Positions 1-10,560 of a stretch of DNA of 62,553 nucleotides are shown here, one piece after another. Source of the stretch: Selaginella moellendorffii. Its lineage: Eukaryota; Streptophyta; Lycopodiopsida; Selaginellales; Selaginellaceae. The notes beneath the pieces were generated by a model. It was given only the letters and a program-made list of their open reading frames with translations, was not told the origin of the DNA and did not search any database. Position numbers and translations under genes: made by a program. Within the stretch, counting starts at the first letter, position 1; every line of letters starts with the position of its first letter. The DNA lies in NCBI RefSeq assembly GCF_000143415.4, contig NW_003314338.1:841242-903794 (forward strand), in the 5' to 3' direction.

Positions 1-208
1 CGGCTTGCTTCTCTCGACTCTGTGCAGTCCTTTCTGTTGAGATATATGTTGCGGCTTTGCTTCTCTCTTCTCTGTGTAGTAGTCCCTTTGGGAGACATAT
101 AGAGGCCTTGCTTCTCGCTTTTCTGTGTAGTCCTTTCTCATTAATCCATTGCAAATTCCTTGCTTCTCGCTTTTGTGTGTAGTCCTTTCCTTGGAGACCT
201 CTCTCTTA
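1..208. repeat. Degenerate minisatellite, about four 51-bp units
   Basis: Four imperfect head-to-tail units share a core like CTTGCTTCTC followed by TCTGTGTAGTCCTTTC. Unit starts are near 1, 51, 103 and 155. The array runs off the left edge, so the total copy number is unknown. No coding role is apparent. Confidence 0.75.
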
Positions 209-369
209 GAGGTGTAGTTCATAACCTTGTTGCACTCTCAATAATGATCAGAAGTTGCAGTGGCATTGTAGATGAATACTTCGTCCCTGTTCCTCTCCCA
301 GTGGCAGTGGCAGCAGCAGAGGCAAGACCGAACAACCAGGACAAGATTAACCAACACAAAAGGAATCCA

Positions 370-810
370 CCTGACTGCTGCCAGGGGTATCAAAAAATGG
401 TAGCTTTTCTTATAATTATTTTCAGCTGTGCATCATTTACAAAACTTACACTCTACAAATCTCACTCGCAAGAGGTTATTTACCATAGTAGTTACATAGT
501 TGGTTTGTCTCAACTCCTGCAAAATTGGAAGAAAGAAAAAAAGTTCCTATCACCTTATTTGGGAAAACTTCTCTCACCACTCATATGAGGCATGAGACTG
601 TCAGTGATGGAAGTAGCTAGAGAGAATCCAGCTTCCAGCTGGTGAGATGCAAACTTGGCAACATGCTGAAGGGGAGGAAGAGAAAGGCTAGAAGTAGTGA
701 GGAGGAGAAGGAAGAGGTTTGTTGAAAGCTCTGTGTGGATGAGAGCTGTTGCATTATAAGCTAGATCCAACTGAGTCCTTGGGGGGTTGATGATGTCATT
801 CTCCTAGCGA
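370..810 (-). pseudogene. RIN2-like E3 ligase 3'-end relic, copy R1
   Basis: Reading leftward, this block matches the last two exons, last intron and 3' UTR of the RIN2-like gene at 17770-20147. The minus-strand frame gives SHQLEAGFSLATSITDSL, against HQVEAGSTPATSITDGL in the parent. The final intron and the end of the CUE domain (reverse complement of caactcctgcaaaattgg) are still recognisable. It lacks the membrane and RING parts and has no start, so it is a gene fragment. Because the intron is kept, it was copied at the DNA level. Confidence 0.75.
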
Positions 811-1739
811 TTGACTAGCATGAATGCTCACATGCCTGTGAATATTGTTTTCTATATGGTTTTTCTTGTAACTGGTTCGAATAAATGAAACTAGGTGAAA
901 ATGGTTTTTCAACAATGGTTATATGTATAGTTTGCACGTACATGTTCCAACATGATTCTTTTAAAGCATAGTAGGAACTGAAGATAGCTATCAATATATG
1001 TAACATATGAAGCTTATTATGCAATTATCAATCAATTTAATTTTTACTGTAGCTAGCATATGATTTGATCTCTAGAATGTTTATAAAAGACTTTTTTAAT
1101 AGGCCAATTTTTATAGCAACTCAAATATGCTTAAAAATTATGGGATACTTTACCATTGCATTTATAATTTATAAACTTTGTTATAAATTATAACAAGTTT
1201 GCTTAGGAGAGACTCATGTTTTTGGGCAATGTGTGATGTGAGTACTAAAGTGAGAACGAAGGGATGAGAACTCAACACCCGAATAAGTAATAGACTGGGA
1301 TGAAATAGAAGCATTCAAAAACTACCACTACATCTCTGCATTGGTATGACTTAACATGGGAGATCACATTACTATTCTCTTTCTATTTTTTTTAAAGCTT
1401 ATGATTACTGTTTTCCATTCTTTGTCACGATACAAACTTTTGTTTGTAGGTTGCAGAACAAAGTTATGAAAAAAGAGAAGCTGAAGGAACAAATTGCCAA
1501 CTTGCAGTGGCACTACTTTTTTCCAATCGTTCGAAAAAAATTTGGAGAGTGCCAGTCAATGAGCACCTTAAAATTATCGCAAATGCTACTAAAAAAAATA
1601 GTAATGCAAGGAGAAAATATGTTTAAAACCACCCTTGATGTTCTTTAATACAAGACGAAGGCATGGCCCGCCTTTAAACAATACAAAGTAAACACATTTA
1701 GCAATTGTACAGCTGATTACCATCTCTAAAATACAATTG
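811..1739. other. AT-rich stretch, no gene seen
   Basis: The part from about 811 to 1190 is an inverted diverged copy of about 13330-13760. Shared blocks include the ttactgtagcta / tagctacagtaaa region and the Met/Leu-poor AT tracts. From 1190 to 1739 I see no gene and no convincing reading frame. Confidence 0.6.
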
Positions 1740-1905
1740 CTGCATTCCTCTTTCTTGCACTCCCTCCAGGTATGCTGCAAGGCAGAGAGAATGCGAGCCA
1801 GAAAGACTGGCCGCGCATCACCTAGCACCATTGTTTTTGCATCCAAAGAATGTGGAGGACGATGTTGCTGCGTATAGAGGAGTATAGAGAATCCGCGTGG
1901 AAATT
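1740..1905 (+). pseudogene. Gene X relic, copy X0
   Basis: The stretch aligns to the 5' part of gene X (copies near 2458 and 8997). It shares the gcagagagaatg, ccagaaagactggccgcgca and gcatccaaagaatgtggaggac blocks. It has lost the run between 'atccaag' and 'aagaatgtg' and most of the following exon, so the frame is destroyed. It lies immediately 5' of subtilase relic S1, which implies the tandem [subtilase-X] array once had a further unit on this side. Confidence 0.6.
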
Positions 1906-2125
1906 CTGTTTTTAAGTCTGCGAGGAGCAAGACTCCTCTGAAGCTTGATGATTTGTTCTCTGCTATTTTTGTTCTTCCTGTCTTGATCATACACGTTTCC
2001 TTCTTTCCAGTCGATGTGGAGCTTAAACAATTGAGCCTGAGCTCAGAAGATGTGGAACAGGACGAGTAGGAGCCGGGATTAGGCAACTTTTGCGTAGTGT
2101 GGACTTCTTCTCGGAATTGGTCAAG

Positions 2126-2427
2126 ATCGTAGAATAAAAAAAAGGTGACCCGGTATGAGTTTCGCGTCAGCATCACACACATTCATGTGGCGTCTCTAAT
2201 ATAAATGACAACACACTACTTCAAAGGTTCATGGTGCTCTCCATCATTCTATACTTTCTTCTGAGTTTAACTGCCATTTCAATCTCTCAGGTTTTAAGCC
2301 TTTCTTCTGTGTTCGTAGTGTTAGCCCATGGCTTTGAATTTCCAGGGACGACATCACGGAGCACTCATTGTCTATTTGGGGAATGTCGATAAATCCCTTC
2401 ATCCAGAAGCTGTTACTAACACTCGTA
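2126..2427 (+). pseudogene. Subtilase relic S1 (promoter, exon 1, start of exon 2)
   Basis: This is a near copy of the promoter and first two exons of the intact subtilase at 6025-8846. It has the same TATAAAT box, a signal-peptide exon starting at 2231 ([20 protein letters not shown]), the same short intron, and an exon 2 giving [16 protein letters not shown]. Homology stops at about 2415. The sequence then jumps directly to the spacer upstream of gene X, so about 2.7 kb containing all catalytic residues is deleted. It cannot encode a protease. Confidence 0.85.
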
Positions 2428-2457
2428 CATTTGGATAGTGAAGAGCCCTAAAATTCA

Positions 2458-2895
2458 ATGCGGATGGAAGCTCCTGCCCGTTGCGCAGGGTCTAGCGCCA
2501 TTGTTTTGGCATCCAAGAACAAATCCAGGAAGAAGAATGTGGAGGACGATGTCGCTGCATATACGACGGCTGCGTTGCCTCTGCTAGAGGAGTATGCTGC
2601 CGGATACAGCGTGGCTGTGCTAGAGAAGAAGAAAGATTTGTCATCCAATCTGGGAGCAAAGGAAACTTTGCAGCGTGAGAAATCTTCTTCCAAGAAATCC
2701 TCGCTGGAAGAGTTTCTCAAAGGGAAAGTTCGACCATTGGACGAGGACGAAGAGAAAGAAGAGAAGGAAGACGAGAGAGTGGAAGTTTGGGAAGGCGACT
2801 TGAGCCCAATGACCGCCGAGGAGGAGCGCAGGCTATTGGCTCAGCTGAGAAGGAGCCACCGCTGCAGCTGCCTTGCTCTCAGATGGTGGTGCTAG
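2458..2895 (+). CDS. Uncharacterised charged protein, gene X copy X1
   Basis: I do not recognise this family. The open frame of 145 codons encodes a lysine- and glutamate-rich, probably coiled-coil protein. It has a basic N-terminal SKNKSRKKN segment, then TTAALPLLEEY, a KGKVRPLDEDEEKEEKEDE acidic run and WEGDLSPMTAEEE. Compared with copy X2 it has lost about 330 bp: the join lies between gagaaggag and ccgctgctgcagctgc, and it changes the frame near the end (RSHRCSC...). On the other hand it keeps the reading frame that X2 breaks. It may still be transcribed from the truncated subtilase promoter upstream. It is probably a decaying duplicate. Confidence 0.45.
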   Translation: MRMEAPARCAGSSAIVLASKNKSRKKNVEDDVAAYTTAALPLLEEYAAGYSVAVLEKKKDLSSNLGAKETLQREKSSSKKSSLEEFLKGKVRPLDEDEEKEEKEDERVEVWEGDLSPMTAEEERRLLAQLRRSHRCSCLALRWWC

Positions 2896-3189
2896 CGGAC
2901 GGCACCGCACCAGGATCTACTTGTGGTAGTATTCGAACTCCAGCTCCACTTCCAAGAAGGCGCAAAAGCTTTACTAAAACAAATTTGACTTACTCTACTT
3001 AAGAACCCTAACACTTTTTAAAAATGTTATCTTTAAGAATCTATTTTAATGTTCCATCTGTGTCATGCTTAAATGCAAGTAATCACTACTGTTGAACACT
3101 CCACATTTCCAAGGCCACTCATAGCCAGTCTCAAACATTCATTGCACACATCCAATGGATTCCACCCAGCAGAGCTACTTCTCAATAAT

Positions 3190-3560
3190 ACCCCGTCTTG
3201 TTTTTCATTCTATCAAAGAACTATAGCTTTTCTCATAATTATTTTCACTTGTGCATCATTTACAAAACTTACACTCTACAAATATCACTCAAAAGAGGTT
3301 GTTTATTAGCAAATTATACAATTGGTTTGTCTCAACTCTTGCAAAATTGGAAGAAAGAAAAAAGTCTTATCACCATATTTGGAAGAAGTTCTCTCACCAC
3401 ACCATGCTTCTCATATGAGGCATGAGACTCTCAGCGATGGAAGTAACTGGAGAGGATCGATAGAGAAAGGGCAGAAGAAGCAAGGAGAAGGAAGAAGTTT
3501 GTTGAAGGCTAAGAGCTACCACATTATAAGCTAGATCCAATTAAGTCCTTAGGGGTTTGA
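3190..3560 (-). pseudogene. RIN2-like E3 ligase 3'-end relic, copy R2
   Basis: This is homologous to R1 and R3 and to the 3' end of the parent at 17770-18200. The last-exon/intron block (reverse complement of gtttgtctcaactcttgcaaaattgg) and the 3' UTR block around 3210-3300 are recognisable, but there is no open frame. It is part of unit A and pairs with R3 of unit B. Confidence 0.65.
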
Positions 3561-5368
3561 TGCCCTTCTCCTAGCAATTGATAGGCATGAGTGCTCACAT
3601 CATCTAACAAACTATGGTATAAATTCAAGGCATGTGTAAAGACCAAATTCACAATAACTATGAAAGAGAAATATAATATGGATTGCATGAAATGTTGATA
3701 GTACTTCAAGAACATGGCAAGAAACTTTCTAATTACAAGTTACCAGTCTAAATTCATTAGAGACAACAAAACATTAACTAGAACAAGTTGCAAGCTATAC
3801 ACGCTTGATGAAGATGAATTACTGAAACCAAAATGGATATAAAACAACTTCACATATTTAACAATGTCTTGAATGCAATATAAAAAAAAAAGAAATAAAC
3901 AAGTTATTCTTTGTTGATGGAGTCAGAGGCACAAAGAAACTATACCCTTTTAACACACTAATAAAATATGTCATAGCTTGGCCACGTGGACAGAAATAGT
4001 GAGTACTCCTTTTATAGTAGGCTAAATAACTCATTCAGCATTTACACTACTGGTACCAATTACAGAAACATGCACCTTGAACCTGCAAGAACATTCAACT
4101 CTTGCCAAGGTCATAAGGAGGCTTATATGGGACAAGATAAGCATAATACCTATTCAAGCTTTTAAAGTTGTCGAAAGGGTCATGGATGACATAAGAAATT
4201 GTGAAATAGATTTTGGGGGCATTACATTAGTAATAGAGGGAGATTTTAGATAGATGTTACTTGTTCTAAAAGAGGCTTGTTGCACATAAATTGTCGAAAA
4301 CAATATCAAATCCTCACTAATATGGTAGAAACTTTTAAAGTTCTCATTACACACAAACATAAGGGATGAACTCTAAAGAAAAATACTGGTTTAGATGGCT
4401 TGTGAGGTTTAAAGATGGTAACTTACCTGGCTTATAAAGATTAAACCAAGAAGTTATAAAATTACCTCTAACAGATAATATGTTTGAAAAACATGTACAT
4501 TAACCTATTGCAAAAAGTTATTTTCACGACTTTAAATAATCTCTCTGTAAAAGTGAATGATTAAGTCCGTTGGAGAATAACTGGCAAAAGAATAATATAT
4601 AGAAGTAGACATCATAGAAATGTATTTGAGAGCATCTTATTGAGTTCTTAAACTTAGTAACACCATTTGGAATGCCTCCATAGGAGAAAAGAAAAAGTAT
4701 CATAATGTTGTTATACAATATTGACACCAAAAAAAGCCTTTGTGAACTAATTATAACTAAAGTACTACCAAATATTATAGAAGTTAAAATTCTAATAGTA
4801 TGCAAGGGAAAAAAAGTCCTTCTACCAAGAATCTCCTTAAACCCAACTAACATAGACATACCTTCATCCTTAAACAACAATAATTCTCTATAAGGTTTGT
4901 ATTCTCTATAAAAAATTTCAAATCAAACACTACAAAATGTAGGTGTATAGTTACCAAGATTTTCAGCCACACTTGCACTTTCTAAAGAAACATCAAAGAA
5001 ATAAATGATAATATCCATCAAAAAATGTGCAAGGTGTGCTTCAAAACCATAATGTTTACATGAAAAATATTGTATACAAGGAAATTCTCTAGGATTCATG
5101 TCACTAGTGTAACAAATTTTCTATTTATTAGTAAATATGGATTTATTATTCTAGAATATTAGATATATTCATATCCTAAAATGATATCTAAGAATATTTT
5201 AAATATATCCACTAATTTAGATATAAAATTCTAAAGCGAACCAATTGTTGATGCATGCAGCAAATTATTTATATTGGCATATTATTTTGAGTTTTTAAGG
5301 CTTTATGAGTATCTTTAGTAGTAGCATTATCATCTTTTAAGTGCTTGCATTAATCCTTGTAGCAAGGG
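3561..5368. other. AT-rich duplicated intergenic DNA (unit A)
   Basis: This aligns colinearly with about 10560-12843. Shared blocks include gcatgagtgctcacatcatctaacaa, tattctttgttgatggagtc and aggaaattctctaggattcatgtcac. I see no credible gene; open frames are short and low-complexity. The last 100 bp belong to the dispersed repeat that ends in gcaagggacc. Confidence 0.6.
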
Positions 5369-5921
5369 ACCTTGAAATTAGTCAAGCTTCCTGTTCCTTT
5401 CGACAAATCCTCATTAACAAATGAGCTTAAGAGGACAGGTTCAGGGTACTTACCAGTCCAAGACAGCTGTAAATATCTAATCTTTCTTTGTTCACATGGC
5501 AAAAAATTATTTTCTCGAAAGTCTTATTTGAGATGAAGTCAGTCTGCACAAGTTGACAAATTATATTAGTTCAGTTTACAAAGTAATTAGACATAATTAT
5601 TATGATTATTGTATTACCTGTCCTATCTAGATCAGTAAATTATAGATGAAATCTCTTCTTTCATAAGACACACCAATTACTGAGAAAGAACAGATCAAGA
5701 GTTCATCCTTAGCTCTTGCAACTCCATTTAACTATGGTGAGCAATGGAAAGTATCCTATCACAAGCTTGAAACCACTCTTTAAACCTTTTGCATGATCTT
5801 AATAATATTTCATGAAAAGATCTGTAGCACAGGAGTCAATCATTTTTGTCCACTTTGACGACCTTTGGATAAATGCAATGTTCTTGACAATTTCCTCTGA
5901 ATTAATCGTATTTCATCTCAT
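5369..5921. other. Spacer between duplication units, nothing recognised
   Basis: AT-rich sequence between the end of unit A and the subtilase promoter of unit B. I found no coding frame, RNA gene or repeat match within the window. Confidence 0.5.
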
Positions 5922-5992
5922 CGTAGAATAAGAAAAGGTGACCCAGTATGAGCTTTGCGTCAGCATTACACACATTCATTCGGCATCTCTAA

Positions 5993-5999
5993 TATAAAT
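5993..5999 (+). promoter_or_regulatory. TATA box of the subtilase gene
   Basis: TATAAAT lies 26 bp before the start codon of the intact subtilase. The same motif and a nearby AAAGGTGACC block occur upstream of relic S1 and of the inverted copy S3, so this promoter is shared by all three copies. A box this close to the ATG implies a very short 5' UTR or an alternative start site. Confidence 0.55.
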
Positions 6000-6024
6000 G
6001 ACAACACACTACTTTAAAGGTTTC

Positions 6025-8846
6025 ATGGCGCACTCCATCATTGTATACTTTCTTCTGAGTTTAACTGCCATTTCAATCTCTCAGGTTTTAAGCCTTTCTT
6101 CTGTGTTCGTAGTGTTAGCCCATGGCTTTGAATTTCCAGGGACGAGATCACGGAGACACTCACATTGTCTATTTGGGGAATGTCGATAAATCCCTCCATC
6201 CAGAAGCTGTTACTAGCTCTCATCACGCACTCCTTCGGGATATTCTAGGAAGGTAAAACTTTGATCATAAAAGAAAACTTCATCCAAATTCGTTTATACC
6301 AGTGACGAGGCTGCTAGAGAATCACTGGGTTTTAGCTACAGGCATGGATTCAGTGGCTTCTCAGCTCGACTAACAGAAGAACAAGCTGCTAAAATTTCCA
6401 GTAAACATAAATTTATTCCAAAGTCTATCCTTCTTTCTTCTTTTTTTCTTCCCAAAATTGCAGGCCTTCCAAATGTGTTGTCCATCTTTCCCAATAAAAT
6501 CCGCAAGATCCACACCACAAACTCATGGGAGTTTCTCGGCCTCTATGGAAGTGGAGAGAACTCCTTGTTTGGTGCTAGCGAATCTACTGAATCATCTTGG
6601 CTATGGCACAACACAAAATATGGCAAAGACGTTATTATCGGTGTCTTTGATTCAGGTAAATCCCTCTTCCTTCTTTTCTTATTTGTAATAATATTGGTTT
6701 TTTCAGGAGTGTGGCCCGAGTCCAAGAGTTTTTTGGATCACGGCATGAAATCAATCCCCAAAAGATGGAAAGGAACATGCGAAACTGGAGAGAAATTTAA
6801 CGCTTCTCACTGCAACAAGTAAAATATAAGAAATCACAAATTCTAGCTACATGCTAACTCGTTAATTTTTTATCTTTCAGGAAACTTATCGGTGCCAGAT
6901 TCTTTTCTCACGGCCTACAGGATGGTCCCGAGGCTTATGCAAAAGCACACCGAGAAATTCTTTCTCCAAGAGATGTTAATGGCCATGGAACTCACACGGC
7001 TTCCACTGCCGGAGGCCGATTCGTGAGAAACGCAAACTGGCTTGGCTACGCAAAAGGCACTGCAAAAGGTGGCGCTCCAGACGCACATCTCGCAATCTAC
7101 AAGATATGCTGGAGAAACATCACGGATGACAGGGTCGGCTGCCCAGACGCTCACGTTCTCAGTGCATTTGATATGGGAATCCACGATGGTGTGGATATCA
7201 TTTCTGCGTCTTTCGGGGGTCCAGTGGGTGATTACTTCCTTGATTCTACGTTCATTGGAGCGTTCCATGCCATGCAGAAAGGCATTGTGGTGGTGGCTTC
7301 CGCTGGAAACAGTCAACAAACTCTGGGACCTGGCTCAGTGGAAAATGGAGCACCCTGGATCATTACTGTTGGAGCGAGCACTCTTGATCGAGCCTACTTT
7401 GGAGACCTTTTCCTTGGCAACAATGAATCATTTCGGGTATTAGTGTGAATTTTAATTCTAATTTGAAATGGTTTCCAGGGTTTTAGTTTCACGGAGAAAA
7501 GATTAAGAAAGAGGTGGTATCATCTTGCTGCGGGTGCCAATGTTGGTTTGCCAACCTCCAGCTTTTCAGCCAGGTAAAACAATCATCCTTAATGCTACGA
7601 ATTAAGATGATATTATTAGGCAATTGTGCTTGAGTGGGTCTTTGGATCCCAAGAAAGTCCAAGGAAAGATTGTGGCATGTTTGAGAGGGCGGATGCATCC
7701 AGCGTTCCAATCTTTAGAAGTTTTTAGTGCTGGTGGAGCTGGGATTATCTTTTGCAACTCGACTCAAGTTGATCAAGATACTGGAAATGAGTTTCTTCCT
7801 TCAGTTTATGTTGATGAAAAAGCTGGAGAAGCCATCTTTTCATATATAAATTCTACAAGGTAAAAATGTTTATGTTTTGTATTTTATTTAGCCTTTTGTG
7901 CGTGCTAGGTTTCCTGTAGCGCAGATACAACATCAGATTTCATTGACAAATCAAAAGCCTGCTCCTCTCATGGCAGCATTTTCATCCTCTGGTCCCAACC
8001 TGGTTGATGCAGACATACTCAAGGTATATTTTTATTGTTATTTTGTTAGTTGTTTTGAGACTTTTGTTCTTTCAGCCTGATATTACAGCTCCAGGAGTAC
8101 ACATTTTAGCAGCGTACACACAATTCAATAACTCTAAAGTACCATATAAACTTGTTTCTGGAACCTCTATGTCTTGCCCTCATGTAAGTGGGATTGTTGC
8201 GCTACTAAAGTCCTATCGTCCAACCTGGAGTCCAGCTGCAATCAAATCAGCCATAGTAACAACAGGTAATTTACAACTTGAAAAAAAGTTATATACATAT
8301 TATTCCTAAACAGGTTACTGGTTTGATAATCTTAGTGAATCAATCAAGAATTCATCACTAGCTCCCGCATCACCCTTTGATTTTGGTGGAGGGCATGTAA
8401 ATCCAAATGCCGCTGCACATCCTGGCCTAGTATATGATGCCGATGAGCAAGACTACATTGGATATCTCTGCAGTCTGGGATACAACCAGACTGAACTTCA
8501 GATCCTCACGCAAACTTCCGCTAAGTGTCCTGACAATCCCACAGACCTCAACTATCCATCCATTGCCATCTCCAATTTGAGCCGCAGCAAAGTCGTGCAC
8601 AGGCGAGTGACGAACGTGGACGATGATGCGACAAACTATACGGCATCTATTGAGGCACCGGAGAGTGTGTCGGTGTCGGTTCATCCATCGGTGCTGCGGT
8701 TCGAGCACAAGGGCGAGACGAAAGCATTCCAGGTGATATTTAGAGTGGAGGACGACTCAAACATTAATAATGATGTTTTCGGGAAGCTGATATGGAGCAA
8801 CGGAAAGTATATGGTCACTAGTCCCATTGCAGTCAGTTTTGGATGA
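6025..8846 (+). CDS. Subtilisin-like serine protease (subtilase, S8 family), intact copy S2
   Basis: A secreted subtilase split into about nine exons by short introns. The ATG at 6025 starts a signal peptide ([20 protein letters not shown]). An inhibitor-I9 prodomain follows ([24 protein letters not shown]), then [11 protein letters not shown] at the mature junction. All catalytic residues are present: Asp in IIGVFDSG, His in [10 protein letters not shown], Asn in ASAGN and Ser in [15 protein letters not shown] insert lies in the middle ([21 protein letters not shown]). The C-terminal fibronectin-III-like region runs from DLNYPSIAI to SPIAVSFG. Such enzymes cleave peptides or proteins in the apoplast; the substrate is unknown. 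It is the only intact copy among S1, S2 and S3. Confidence 0.9.
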
Positions 8847-8959
8847 AGTAAAATTTCATGTGCATGCTCAAAGTAAAAAGGTTGATATATTTGTGTTTTG
8901 AATTGAAAAAGGCCACAATTATTCAGACAAAGATTCTAAAAGTTTTTTTTAAAGAAAAT

Positions 8960-9703
8960 ATTAGTACATTCGGATAGTGAAGAGCCCTAAAATTCAATGC
9001 TGCGGATGGAAGCTCCTGCCCGTTGCAATCCCAACTGCGTGCAGGGCAGAGATTACAGGAGAATGTGGGCCAGAGAGATTGGCCGCGCAGGGTCTAGCGC
9101 TATTGTTTTGGCATCCAAGAACAAATCCAGGAAGAAGAATGTGGAGGACGATTTCGCTGCATACACGACGGCTGCGTTGCCTCTGCTAGAGGAGTATACT
9201 GCCGGATACAGCATGGCTGTGCTAGAGAAGAAGAAGAAAGATTTGTCATCCAATCTGGGAGCAAAGGAAACTTTGCAGCATGAGAAATCTTCTTCCAAAA
9301 AATCCTCGCTGGAAGAGTTTCTCAAAGGGAAAGTTCGACCATTGGACGAGGCGAAGAGAAAGAGGAGAAGGAAGACGAGAGAGTGGAAGTTTGGGAAGGC
9401 GACTTGAGCCCAATGACCGCCGAGGAGGAGCACAAGCTACTGGCTGAAGCTGAGAAGGAGCTCTCGGAGCTCAAGAAGATGCATGGAGAGCGTTCCATTT
9501 TTGAGAATCGCTCGAAGCTTGGGATCGAAGAGGACGATGACGATCGCGTGGAAGTTTGGAAGGGAGATAAAATGGAAGCCTGGAATGAAGAGGAGAACCC
9601 TTCCACAGATGTTTCTACGAGTGACAAGGAAGATCGAGCAGGAAACAAGAAAGGGACAACAGGAGGCAAGACCGGACAACCAGGAGCAGCAGGACATGAA
9701 TAA
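8960..9703 (+). pseudogene. Gene X copy X2, fuller but frameshifted
   Basis: The family is not recognised. This is the longest copy of the gene downstream of the subtilase. It begins at about 8997 (MEAPARCNPNCV..., WAREIGRAG, then the SKNKSRKKN basic segment), followed by an acidic coiled-coil region and a C-terminal part with two WEGD/WKGD-type repeats (VEVWEGDLSPMTAEEE and VEVWKGDKMEAW). At about 9349 it has gaggcgaag where X1 has gaggacgaag, a one-base loss that separates the N-terminal frame (to 9404) from the C-terminal frame (to 9703). It may be a recent pseudogene, or spliced around the lesion. It shares its upstream spacer with X1. Confidence 0.5.
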
Positions 9704-9949
9704 CCAACACGAGCCCCACGAAAGGAATCGCTGCCACTCCTGCAACTCCTGCCATGAGGAGGAGGAGGAAGAGCAGGGCTGATTGAGCCGCTGCTGCAGC
9801 TGCTAAAGGAGCCTTGCTCTCAGATGGTCGACGAGACACTGAGGTGGCACCGCACCAGGATCTACTCGTCGTAGCATTCGTGGTGACACTGGCAGCATTT
9901 TTGTAACCAGCTCTTATTGACCTCCGAGGATGGACCGCAAAAGCTTTAC

Positions 9950-10100
9950 TAAAACAAATTTGACTTGCTCTAATTTACTTGGACGACTTAAGATTCCTTA
10001 AAAATCTATTTTAATATTCCATCTGTGTTATGCTTAAATGCAAGTAATCACTAGCAGTCACAGCTGTCAAAACACTCCACAATTCCAAGGCCACTTATAG
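9950..10100. repeat. Gene X 3' flank block shared with 3000-3110 and 27400-27560
   Basis: The block with ttacttggacgacttaag, aatctattttaatattccat and ctgtgttatgcttaaatgc occurs here, at about 3000-3110, and inverted at about 27400-27560 beside subtilase copy S3. It marks the edge of the ancestral duplicated unit. Confidence 0.65.
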
Positions 10101-10189
10101 CCAGTGCTTCACTGCACACATCCAATAAATTCCACCCAGCAGTGCTAGGAAAGTGTTTGGGAGCTACTTCTCAATAGTACTTAGTCTTG

Positions 10190-10560
10190 TTTTTCATTCT
10201 ACCAAAGAACTATAGCTTTTCTCATAATTATTTTCACTTTTGCATCATTTACAAAACTTACACTTTACAAATGTCACTCAAAAGAGGTTGTTTATAATAG
10301 CAATTACACAGTTAGTTTGTCTCAACTCTTGCAATATTGGAAGACAGAAAAAAGTCCTATCACCATAGTTGGGAGAAATTCTCTCACCACACCATGAGGC
10401 ATGAGATTGTTAGTGATGGAAGTAGCTAGAGAGGGTCCATAGAAAAAGGCCAGAAGAAGCAAAGAGAAGGTTGAGGTTTGTTGAAAGTTTTGTGTGGATA
10501 AGAGCTATCACAATATAAGGTAGATCCAATTAAGTCCTTTAGGGTTTGATGCCCTTCTCC
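10190..10560 (-). pseudogene. RIN2-like E3 ligase 3'-end relic, copy R3
   Basis: Unit-B counterpart of R2, aligned over its whole length with 3190-3560. The last-exon/intron block near 10310-10345 and the 3' UTR block are visible. There is no intact coding frame. Confidence 0.65.

Larger units (their letters stand above)
2126..5368. repeat. Segmental duplication unit A
   Basis: The order is subtilase relic, gene X copy, RIN2-like fragment, then about 1.8 kb of AT-rich DNA. It is colinear with unit B (about 5922-12843), starting at the shared 'atcgtagaataa' promoter block and ending at the shared 'gcaagggaccttgaaa' block. It lacks most of the subtilase, about 330 bp of gene X and the GC-rich insert found in unit B. 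Confidence 0.8.

Noticed and set aside
1-208. Possible CRISPR-like array at the left edge
   Set aside because: Whole units repeat without unique spacers, in a plant nuclear context; it is a minisatellite.
160-588. 142-codon plus frame at the left edge
   Set aside because: It is made of the minisatellite and the antisense of RIN2 relic R1.
1589-2182. 197-codon minus frame
   Set aside because: It spans the gene X relic antisense and promoter sequence of S1; composition is low-complexity and no domain is visible.
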